11,613 nucleotides of DNA, taken from positions 1-11,613 of the forward strand of contig CAMDVP010000078.1 in NCBI GenBank assembly GCA_945877525.1. Direction: 5' to 3'. This DNA comes from an uncultured Clostridia bacterium (GTDB taxonomy: Bacteria > Bacillota > Clostridia > Christensenellales > Aristaeellaceae). Under the pieces are notes generated by a model that saw only the letters and a program-made list of their open reading frames with translations, had not been told where the DNA came from and ran no database searches. Shown here one piece after another: positions 6,451 to 11,613 of the stretch. The translations under genes and the position numbers were made by a program. Every line of letters begins with the position of its first letter. The stretch's first letter is position 1.

Positions 6451-7029
6451 TCAGCAGCCGCAGGGTCTGTCATTCAGATCGCCCTTCAGTTCGCATTCGC
6501 CCAGGGTCTTCATCTTGAAGCCGTTTTTCTTGTACTCCTCATAGTCAAAGGCTTCCAGCTCGTCATAGGCCAGCTTGTGGAACTCATAGAAGTTCTTCCA
6601 CCACTCATAGCCGTCGCCCATGTTGTGCTCAAGGAAAGCATCGGCCATTTCGATGCCCATCTGCGGGGCTACATAGTGGCCGCCCATGGACAGCACGTTG
6701 CAGTTATTGCCGGTAATGCAGCGCAGCGCGGAAGGCACGCTCTCGCAGCAGGCCGCATGCACATGCGGGCACTTGCTGGCCGCGATGTGAATGCCCATGC
6801 CGGTGCCGCAGAAGATAATCGCACGCTCGTACTCGCGCTCGGCAATCTTGGTGCCAACCTTGATGCCAATACGATGGAACATTTCGGGATTGGGATCATT
6901 GGGGTCCTGCACGCCGACGTCTTCGACCGTCCAGCCCTTCTTCTTGAGGTGGGCAACAACTGCTTCCTTCAAAGGATAGCCGGCGATATCCGCGCCAACC
7001 AGAACATACTTGTCCTTCACTGTTTTCAT
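6451..7029 (-). CDS. RpiB/LacAB-family sugar-phosphate isomerase with C-terminal extension
   Basis: The 192-residue product belongs to the RpiB/LacA/LacB aldose-ketose isomerases. It shows the Rossmann-like opening YVLVGADIAGYPLKEAV (8-24), FCGTGMGIHIAASK (73-86) with the catalytic Cys74 and Thr76, and NNCNVLSMGG (108-117). Two positions differ from classical RpiB: the DH after the first strand is replaced by ADIAG, and the His of QHNDTNV, implicated in ring opening in E. coli RpiB, is Gly107. It is about 40 residues longer than typical RpiB, ending in an acidic and basic tail with a terminal CGC, and has many extra cysteines (87, 94, 95, 104, 110). The substrate may thus be an open-chain or unusual sugar phosphate. 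AAGGAGG eight bases upstream fixes the start; a frame to 7158 is open but unrelated. No sugar-metabolism neighbours are visible. Confidence 0.85.
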   Translation of the reverse strand: MKTVKDKYVLVGADIAGYPLKEAVVAHLKKKGWTVEDVGVQDPNDPNPEMFHRIGIKVGTKIAEREYERAIIFCGTGMGIHIAASKCPHVHAACCESVPSALRCITGNNCNVLSMGGHYVAPQMGIEMADAFLEHNMGDGYEWWKNFYEFHKLAYDELEAFDYEEYKKNGFKMKTLGECELKGDLNDRPCGC

Positions 7030-7052
7030 TTGATTTTCCTCCTTTATTTTCT

Positions 7053-7070
7053 TTCGTCCTTTGGGACGAA
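7053..7070 (-). other. Short hairpin in the leader of the isomerase gene
   Basis: A 7-bp inverted repeat (7053-7059 with 7064-7070) with a 4-base loop lies about ten bases upstream of the AAGGAGG site on the - strand. It could modulate translation or mRNA stability. I find no convincing sigma-A promoter between it and the VOC remnant. Confidence 0.35.
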
Positions 7071-7176
7071 GAAATTCTGTTGCTCCTTCGGGCAGAAGCC
7101 CGCATCCTCCATCCGTCGTCCATGCACCCGGAGAAGAGGACTGTTCCTGCCCATACATTCCTGCTCCTGCAATCGC

Positions 7177-7290
7177 TTATGAATGCCGGGGATATTCCAG
7201 GAATTCCAGTTCAAATCCGTTCGGGTCGCGGGTCAGGCCGCCTGAGCACCCAAGCTTATCGACGTAGGATACCGGCACATGGAAGGGATA
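7177..7290 (-). pseudogene. Remnant of a VOC/glyoxalase-family gene (3' end)
   Basis: On the - strand this frame ends in TAA (7177-7179) and reads ...YPFHVPVSYVDKLG, then SGGLTRDPNGFELEFLEY and PRHS. DPNGFELEFLEY just before the stop is the hallmark last strand of VOC-superfamily proteins (glyoxalase I, bleomycin resistance), where DPDG is followed by a metal-binding Glu. The frame stays open upstream only to 7374 and has no ATG. The region farther upstream is filled with hairpins rather than the N-terminal VOC half. I therefore read it as a 5'-truncated relic of about 40 recognisable residues. Confidence is limited because the match rests on a short stretch. Confidence 0.5.
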
Positions 7291-7453
7291 AGCTGTTGAA
7301 AGCTGACAGCTGTCTGGAGCCGCAGATCGAGTCGCGCGAATTCGCAGCGGAATTTTTCCTGAAGGATCATTTCTTTATGAAGTGAACGGACTTACCGCGA
7401 TAGGAACGATCCCTCCTTGACATAGTTGCTTCCAAAGCCGCTGAATACGAAAG
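7291..7453. other. Intergenic stretch without recognisable gene
   Basis: Between the VOC remnant and the hairpins I see no ORF with family resemblance in any frame. A + strand TTGACA (7417-7422) has no suitable -10 box at the right distance, and an AAGGAGG-like site on the - strand has no start codon at usable spacing. This looks like decayed or non-coding sequence. Confidence 0.5.
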
Positions 7454-7483
7454 GAGTCGGGGTGCCTGTAAGCACTCCGACTC
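7454..7483. terminator. Strong hairpin downstream of the Cys/His-repeat gene
   Basis: A 12-bp stem (7454-7465 with 7472-7483; one G-T pair) closes a 6-base loop. On the - strand it is followed by CTTTCGTATTC, a moderate terminator tail. With the hairpin at 7507-7538 it forms a tandem pair ending transcription of the large - strand gene. Confidence 0.6.
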
Positions 7484-7506
7484 TTCCCATGGTTCATAGA
7501 CAGTCT

Positions 7507-7538
7507 GAAGCCCCGGCTGATTTCTCAGTCGGGGCTTC
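7507..7538. terminator. Strong hairpin right after the Cys/His-repeat gene
   Basis: A 14-bp stem (7507-7520 with 7525-7538; one wobble pair) and a 4-base loop begin 18 bases past the stop codon of the large - strand gene. The - strand tail (AGACTGTC) is not T-rich, so it may work as an mRNA 3' stabiliser or together with the hairpin at 7454-7483. Confidence 0.6.
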
Positions 7539-7556
7539 CTTTGAGGCATCAGGCTG

Positions 7557-10091
7557 TTACAGCTTGATGAAAATCCACTGGCCTTCCTCGTCCAGGGAGA
7601 TGGCGTACTGCTCAATGCGCTCCACGCCGTCCACCACAATGCGCAGGTCAATGATGTAGCAGGTGTAGCTCACACCATCCACAACCACCTCGCGAACCGG
7701 GAACAGCTCCTGCAGCTTTTCCCGGGCAGCGGCCTGTTCCTCCTCGGTCAGGGCAGCCTGACGCTCGGTCACCTTGGTAATCAGGGTGGTGGCCTGATCG
7801 GACAGCTCAATGCCCAGGCTCTTCACCGCGGCGCCGATGGCGTCCTCCAGGCCAATGGAGGCCAAGGTCACCACCAGCTGCTCAGGCACGGAAATAGCGG
7901 ACATCTGCTCGTATTCTTCCTCGGTCAGCACTTCATCCACGCCAACCACCTCAATGGTGACCACCGCGCCTTCCGCCTGCACCTTTTCAACCAGCTGGGT
8001 TAGGGGCTCGGTCTCCGCTTCCTCCACCACGATTACCTCGGGCAGGGGAGTGGGCTCAGCAGTAGGCTCAGCAGTAGGCTCAGCGGTGGGTTTAGCCGTG
8101 GCAGCGGGCTTGATCGGCGGCACCACGGTGGGCGCCGGGGTGGGCTCAGCCGTCGGAGCAGCGGTAGGTTCGGGGGTCGCCGTGGGAGCAGGCTGCTCAT
8201 AGCCGCACTCTTTGCAAACGCCGTCCACAAAGGTGTGGGGATAGATAGCGGAATCATTCTCAATATAGTCATAGGCTACGCACAGTTCGCATACATCGCA
8301 CAGAAGCTCCCATTCATGGAAGCCTTCCAGCTTGTGGGTGTTTTCATCCACAGGGGTTACGGTGCATTCGTCCCAAGCCCAATGCTCCCACTCGCCCTTG
8401 TGTGTGCTGGGGTGCGAGCAGGTGGTCGCATAGCCACAGTAGTAGCACACGCCTTCATCGTTCAGGACATGCTTCTCGATCACATTTTCCCGCTCGATTT
8501 CGCGGTAGTCCAGGATGGTATAGCAGTCGGGGCAATAGTAATCACCCCACTCAGTACCCTTAACCACCTTGTGGTAGGTTCCATCGATCTGTTCGAATTC
8601 GGCATCGCTCCAATCCGAGCTCCAGCTGGCATGCTTATGATCGCAGTAGGGTTCATCGCAGATAATGCACTTGCCGTCTTCATACTCGTGGTTGAACCAG
8701 ACGGTCTCATCACTGAGTACAACTTCCGACACCTTCTTGCCGCAGATATCGCACCAGATTTCATCAGTGTCGAGATACCTCACGGCATGCTGCATACCGT
8801 CGACCCACGTAAGCGATTCTCTCTTGCTTTCCTTCTTGGTGGTGGCGGGGTGCTGGCACTCGTAGCCGCACTCGGTGCAAACGCCGTCCGCAAGGGTGTG
8901 GTTGAAGGTGGCGGTGTCATCATACACTTCATTGCGCTTGATAATCACGCCGCAGTCAGCGCACACATCAATCCAATGATGGTAGCCCGAAATCTGATGG
9001 GTCTTGTCATCCACAGGAGTCGGAACAGCCGTGGAGCCATCATTCTCCCAGCGTTCTTCTTCCCTTACGGTGTTGGTATGCTTGCAGGTGCTGGCATAGC
9101 CGCAATCCCAGCAAACGCCATTTTCATTGATGCTGTGCTTAGCCAGCTTGCTGTCAATAATCTTCTCATCGGTATAAATTACCGTGCGGCAATCAGGGCA
9201 ATAGGTGCGATAATACCAGTTGCCATTGATAAACGCGTGGTAGGTATCATCCTTGGGTTCGCAGGCGTCCCATTCCTGGCAAACTTCATCCGTGTATGCG
9301 TTGGTATGCTGGCACTCCACAAAGCCGCACCCGCTGCAAACGCCGTCCACAAACGTATGCGCCTCTTCAGGGGAACCCTCATAGCGAAAGACTTCGTCAA
9401 ACACTTTGCCGCAGTCATTGCACACAGGCGTGGCGTAAACATTCTCCCAGACAATGTGAACCAGACCGTCCAGAGAAGACACCTCGCCGGTTTTTTCATG
9501 ACGCTCGTTGGTGTAGGTTAGGTTGGTATGCTGGCAATCACAGTTGCACATGGTGCAGACACCGTTCTGGATGGTGTGCGGCTTCTGCACATTGAGGCGC
9601 TCGACCTGATCGTTGAAATAAATCACCGTATCGCAGTCGGGGCAGTAGGTGCGGATAGTCCAGCAGCTGATATCAAACACATGTTTATACTCATCCACGG
9701 GATAGCAGTAGCCATAGTTCATCAGCGTTTCTTCTGTAGTCGCATTGTAATGCTCGCAGCCCGACCAGTGGCACACGGAGCAAACGCCGTCCACCATGGT
9801 ATGGGCAATGAAGTTCTCATCCTGACCCATATACGTCGAGCTCAGTATATAGTCGCAGTCAAGGCACACAACGTCTTCGTATTTGTTCACCATGACACGG
9901 TGCGTACTGGAGTTATACTGATAGACGCTATTTGCTTCTTCCTCATACCGCGTACGGGTGCTGGTGTTGGTATGTTCGCACTGGTCAGTAGGCGTGGGCA
10001 CATCTCCCTTGGCAACAGCCAGGGGCATGATGTTGCTCAGCGCCAGCATGATGCACAGGCAACAGGACAACAATTTCTTCCATTTTTGCAT
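7557..10091 (-). CDS. Secreted protein with eight Cys/His (putative metal-binding) repeats
   Basis: The 844-residue product has an N-terminal signal peptide (1-27, cleavage after AVA). Residues 38-634 are eight tandem repeats of 71-77 residues, starting at C38, C112, C186, C260, C336, C412, C483 and C558. All eight keep the pattern CxH, then after 20-26 residues H, after 11-12 CxxC, after 17-18 H, after 6-7 CxxC. That is five Cys and three His per repeat, enough for two tetrahedral zinc sites. HTFVDGVC and CGY recur. Residues 635-687 are a Pro/Thr/Ala/Glu linker and 688-844 an unrecognised alpha/beta domain ending VDGVERIEQYAISL...WIFIKL. There is no LPXTG or membrane anchor. AAAGGGG lies 8 bases before the ATG. 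The gene stands alone between its hairpins and the rpsR terminator. Related HTFVDGVC repeats occur in secreted clostridial proteins as far as I recall, but no function is known. Metal binding is inference; extracellular disulphides are the alternative. Confidence 0.93.
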   Translation of the reverse strand: MQKWKKLLSCCLCIMLALSNIMPLAVAKGDVPTPTDQCEHTNTSTRTRYEEEANSVYQYNSSTHRVMVNKYEDVVCLDCDYILSSTYMGQDENFIAHTMVDGVCSVCHWSGCEHYNATTEETLMNYGYCYPVDEYKHVFDISCWTIRTYCPDCDTVIYFNDQVERLNVQKPHTIQNGVCTMCNCDCQHTNLTYTNERHEKTGEVSSLDGLVHIVWENVYATPVCNDCGKVFDEVFRYEGSPEEAHTFVDGVCSGCGFVECQHTNAYTDEVCQEWDACEPKDDTYHAFINGNWYYRTYCPDCRTVIYTDEKIIDSKLAKHSINENGVCWDCGYASTCKHTNTVREEERWENDGSTAVPTPVDDKTHQISGYHHWIDVCADCGVIIKRNEVYDDTATFNHTLADGVCTECGYECQHPATTKKESKRESLTWVDGMQHAVRYLDTDEIWCDICGKKVSEVVLSDETVWFNHEYEDGKCIICDEPYCDHKHASWSSDWSDAEFEQIDGTYHKVVKGTEWGDYYCPDCYTILDYREIERENVIEKHVLNDEGVCYYCGYATTCSHPSTHKGEWEHWAWDECTVTPVDENTHKLEGFHEWELLCDVCELCVAYDYIENDSAIYPHTFVDGVCKECGYEQPAPTATPEPTAAPTAEPTPAPTVVPPIKPAATAKPTAEPTAEPTAEPTPLPEVIVVEEAETEPLTQLVEKVQAEGAVVTIEVVGVDEVLTEEEYEQMSAISVPEQLVVTLASIGLEDAIGAAVKSLGIELSDQATTLITKVTERQAALTEEEQAAAREKLQELFPVREVVVDGVSYTCYIIDLRIVVDGVERIEQYAISLDEEGQWIFIKL
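8053..8088 (-). repeat. Three 12-bp tandem repeats in the linker of the Cys/His-repeat protein
   Basis: Units of GGCTCAGCAGTA (8053-8064 and 8065-8076) plus a variant (8077-8088) encode PTAE on the - strand. They make part of the flexible extracellular linker and could change in number without a frameshift. Confidence 0.85.
8190..9980 (-). repeat. Region of eight 71-77-residue Cys/His protein repeats
   Basis: This DNA encodes the eight repeats. They are diverged at DNA level and fall into sub-types by sequence: B (repeats 2, 4, 7; with CPDC.T and a 12-residue H-to-C gap), A (5, 8; TPVD..TH and longer first gap) and C (1, 3, 6; 11-residue gap). Their order C-B-C-B-A-C-B-A points to growth by duplicating a multi-repeat block. 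Confidence 0.8.
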
Positions 10092-10201
10092 TTTGGATCC
10101 CCTTTCATGAATCTGTTCTATTCATTCCGCAGCAGACGCCTCGGAATCGAATCCAAAGTGAGGCTTGTACAATTTGGTTTTTCGATTCGCCAAAAATGGA
10201 A

Positions 10202-10243
10202 GCACCCCCCCCCGAAAATTTTTTCGAGGGGGGATGCGGGTGC
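10202..10243 (-). terminator. Terminator of the rpsF-ssb-rpsR operon
   Basis: A compound hairpin: an inner stem CGAAAA/TTTTCG, extended past one bulged base by a C6/G6 stem, and an outer GCAC/GTGC arm (10202-10205 with 10240-10243). The - strand continues TTCCATTTTTGG, a usable T-tract. It begins 10 bases after the rpsR stop. It contains a run of nine C (10205-10213). Confidence 0.8.
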
Positions 10244-10253
10244 AAGTGTTCAA

Positions 10254-10511
10254 TTAGTCCACGGTGTAGGGCAGCAGCGCGATGGCACGGGCGCGCTTGA
10301 TGGCCTCGCTCAGCTGACGCTGATGCTTGGCGCAGTTGCCACTCATACGACGGGGCAGGATCTTGCCGCGCTCGTTCACAAAGCGGCGCAGGCGGTTGAT
10401 GTCCTTGTAATCGATGTACTCGATCTTATCCACACAGAAGCTGCACACCTTCCGGCGGGGGCGACGGCCTCCGCGGGGACGGGGCCTTCTTTCACCACGT
10501 TCTTCAGACAT
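10254..10511 (-). CDS. rpsR: 30S ribosomal protein bS18
   Basis: The 85-residue protein binds 16S rRNA in the 30S platform as a dimer with bS6. The basic N-terminal tail (5-21, Arg/Pro/Gly-rich) is followed by KVCSFCVDK (21-29), the core with YKDINRLRRFV (35-45), and ILPRR.SGNCAKHQR (51-65), typical of bS18. C23, C26, C60 and H63 form the possible zinc site of the Cys-containing version. GAGAGGAGG ends 8 bases before the ATG. It is the last gene of rpsF-ssb-rpsR and lies 32 bases after ssb. Confidence 0.97.
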   Translation of the reverse strand: MSEERGERRPRPRGGRRPRRKVCSFCVDKIEYIDYKDINRLRRFVNERGKILPRRMSGNCAKHQRQLSEAIKRARAIALLPYTVD

Positions 10512-10543
10512 TGGATGGGCCTCCTCTCGTTAAGACTTGAGCG

Positions 10544-10987
10544 TTAAAAGGGCAGTTCGTCGGTTTCCACAGCCGTGAAGCCGCTGCTCTGCGCGGTGGG
10601 CGCGGGAGCACCGGGAGCGGGGGCGTAGCCGCCGCCCATGCCCTGGGCCTCGTTCCGGCTGGTAAGGAATTCGACATCATCGGCGGTGACCTCAAGGGAA
10701 ACGCGGGTGGTGCCGTCGTTGCCCTGGTAGGTGCGGGCGGTCAGGGGACCGGACACGAACACCTTGCGGCCCTTGGCCAGATACTTCGCGCAGTTCTCGC
10801 CCAGCTGCCTCCAGGCCGTCACGCGGAAAAACTGCGCGTCGTCCTGCTGGGGCTGCGCGCCATCCTGCTGGCGGCGGCCGCTGCGGTTGTTCACCGCGAT
10901 GGTGAAGTCGCACACGGTGTAGCCGCTGGGGGTAGTGCGAAGCTCGGGGTCACGGGTCAGGTTGCCGATCAGGATGATCTTGTTCAT
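10544..10987 (-). CDS. ssb: Single-stranded DNA-binding protein
   Basis: SSB protects single-stranded DNA in replication and repair. The 147-residue protein begins MNKIILIGNLTRDPELR, with the OB fold to about 110 (FFRVTAWRQLGENCAKYL at 53-70, GRKVFVSGPL at 73-82). A Gly/Pro/Ala-rich linker leads to the acidic tip ETDELPF that recruits partner proteins. The loop at 36-51 is Gln/Asp-rich and somewhat longer than usual. The ATG follows AGAGGA by about 8 bases. It lies between rpsF and rpsR, the usual firmicute arrangement, 21 bases after the rpsF stop. Confidence 0.97.
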   Translation of the reverse strand: MNKIILIGNLTRDPELRTTPSGYTVCDFTIAVNNRSGRRQQDGAQPQQDDAQFFRVTAWRQLGENCAKYLAKGRKVFVSGPLTARTYQGNDGTTRVSLEVTADDVEFLTSRNEAQGMGGGYAPAPGAPAPTAQSSGFTAVETDELPF

Positions 10988-11008
10988 GCTTGTATCCTCT
11001 TGGTGCCT

Positions 11009-11425
11009 TTACTCGGCGTCGGCAGCGGGAGCTTCAGCCTCAGCGGCGGGAGCAGCCTCGGGCGCGGGAGCGGCTTCCTCAACGGGAGCGGCCACGGGCG
11101 CGGGACGCACGGCGCGGGGCTTGACGTTGCTGCGCTTTTCCACGAGCTTCACCACGAGATAGCGGAGCACGCTGTCGTAGATCTCCAGGTTGCGCTCAAG
11201 CTCACGGGGCAGATCGGCGGGCGCCTTGAAGGTCACCAGCACGTACCAGCCTTCGGTCTTGTAGTTGATGGCATACGCCAGGCGGCGCTTGCCCCAGGTC
11301 TCATCGACCTTTTCCACCTCACCACCGTTAGCAGCGATCAGGGCGGACACCTTCTCGATCAGTTCCTTACGAGCGGTTTCCTCCAGCGCAGTATCGATGA
11401 TGTAGGTCAGTTCATACCTATTCAT
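11009..11425 (-). CDS. rpsF: 30S ribosomal protein bS6
   Basis: The 138-residue protein is the 30S platform partner of bS18. MNRYELTYIID (1-11), GGEVEKVDETWGKRRLAY (34-51), GWYVLVTFKAP (59-69) and LERNLEIYDSVLRYLVVK (76-93) are the full bS6 fold. From about residue 103 a 36-residue Ala/Pro/Glu tail replaces the short tail of most bS6 proteins. I chose ATG 11423-11425, with AGGAGG 8 bases upstream, over an in-frame GTG three codons earlier that overlaps that site. It is the first gene of rpsF-ssb-rpsR, read from the promoter at 11491-11519. Confidence 0.97.
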   Translation of the reverse strand: MNRYELTYIIDTALEETARKELIEKVSALIAANGGEVEKVDETWGKRRLAYAINYKTEGWYVLVTFKAPADLPRELERNLEIYDSVLRYLVVKLVEKRSNVKPRAVRPAPVAAPVEEAAPAPEAAPAAEAEAPAADAE

Positions 11426-11440
11426 CACTTTCACCTCCTC

Positions 11441-11484
11441 TTGGACTTATGGCGATACACCTGCGTATCGCAAGGATGTGCCAA
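11441..11484 (-). promoter_or_regulatory. Structured leader of rpsF, candidate S6:S18 autoregulatory element
   Basis: Between the predicted start (about 11484) and the rpsF ribosome binding site the leader holds a perfect 7-bp stem (11452-11458 with 11465-11471, 6-base loop), enclosed by an outer TTGG/CCAA pairing (11441-11444 with 11481-11484). In other bacteria the S6:S18 dimer represses this operon by binding a leader structure that mimics its rRNA site. The position fits, but I cannot confirm the consensus residues of that motif by eye. Confidence 0.45.
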
Positions 11485-11490
11485 TTAGGG

Positions 11491-11519
11491 ATTATAACAG
11501 ACAACGCAAGGAATTTCAA
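11491..11519 (-). promoter_or_regulatory. Sigma-A promoter of the rpsF-ssb-rpsR operon
   Basis: On the - strand: -35 TTGAAA (11514-11519), a 17-base spacer and perfect -10 TATAAT (11491-11496). Upstream of the -35, at 11531-11550, lie two A-tracts (seven A each on the + strand) in the position of an UP element, consistent with a strongly transcribed ribosomal-protein operon. Confidence 0.88.
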
Positions 11520-11569
11520 GCCTTTCCGCGAAAAAAAGATAAAAAAAGAACTGCCTGCGGGTGAACAGC

Positions 11570-11613
11570 ACCCCATTTGTTAGACAGTATGGTATACTAC
11601 TAACGAATGGGGT
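11570..11613. promoter_or_regulatory. 44-bp palindrome with embedded extended -10 element
   Basis: Arms 11570-11583 and 11600-11613 are inverted copies matching at 13 of 14 positions. Inner arms AGTAT (11586-11590) and ATACT (11594-11598) continue the symmetry. The + strand contains TGGTATACT (11590-11598), an extended -10 box with no good -35. It could be an operator over a rightward promoter or a hairpin belonging to a gene beyond the window. No T-tract directly follows on the - strand. Confidence 0.6.

Noticed and set aside
7030..7158. 43-residue N-terminal extension of the isomerase
   Set aside because: Open frame with a weak GGAG before its ATG, but the family begins at MKTVKDKYVLVG, which has a much better AAGGAGG site.
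7417..7441. TTGACA on the + strand as a promoter
   Set aside because: No acceptable -10 hexamer at 16-18 bases and no + strand gene downstream.
8235..9521. 428-codon + strand open frame opposite the Cys/His-repeat gene
   Set aside because: It lies entirely antisense to a gene with a signal peptide, RBS and conserved repeats, and its Ala/Ile/Val-rich product mirrors those repeats. It is a shadow frame.
10062..10064. Cys10 of the Cys/His-repeat protein as a lipobox cysteine
   Set aside because: LLSC occurs only ten residues in, before most of the hydrophobic core; a type I signal cleaved after AVA fits better.
1..11613. CRISPR array, tRNA, IS element or prophage genes
   Set aside because: The only repeats are in-frame protein repeats and hairpins; no spaced direct repeats, transposase motifs or tRNA cloverleaf were seen.

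Overview
This is chromosomal DNA from a fairly GC-rich member of the Bacillota, most likely a gut or rumen clostridium. The evidence is the rpsF-ssb-rpsR operon in firmicute order, strong AGGAGG-type ribosome binding sites, textbook sigma-A promoters, a two-gene ThrE exporter, and BspA-like leucine-rich and Cys/His-repeat secreted proteins. No species can be named from the window. I see no phage, IS element, CRISPR array, tRNA or rRNA.

Layout. At the left edge is the 3' end of an unrecognised + strand gene (2-754), closed by a bidirectional hairpin shared with a convergent - strand operon. That operon runs from 2455 down to 807: a two-TM DUF3592-type protein, rlmH (23S rRNA methyltransferase), and a secreted lipoprotein whose C-terminal domain is a complete barnase-type ribonuclease. 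Back-to-back promoters at 2542-2611 separate it from a + strand operon: GT2 glycosyltransferase, the two halves of a ThrE/YjjP-YjjB-like exporter, and a MarR regulator, packed with ATGA overlaps (2646-5164). A separately promoted + gene for a secreted leucine-rich-repeat protein follows (5311-6207).

From 6208 every gene is on the - strand. A RpiB/LacAB-family sugar-phosphate isomerase (6451-7029) lacks two histidines of classical RpiB. Upstream of it lies a short remnant of a VOC/glyoxalase gene and two strong hairpins. The largest gene (7557-10091) encodes a secreted 844-residue protein with eight Cys/His repeats of almost fixed geometry, a Pro/Thr/Ala/Glu linker and an unrecognised C-terminal domain. 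Then come rpsR, ssb and rpsF (10254-11425), with a near-consensus promoter preceded by A-tracts. The window ends in a 44-bp near-perfect palindrome containing an extended -10 element.

The most notable items are the eight-repeat protein, with eight invariant potential metal ligands per repeat; the membrane-anchored barnase with no barstar in view; and the isomerase with altered active-site positions.
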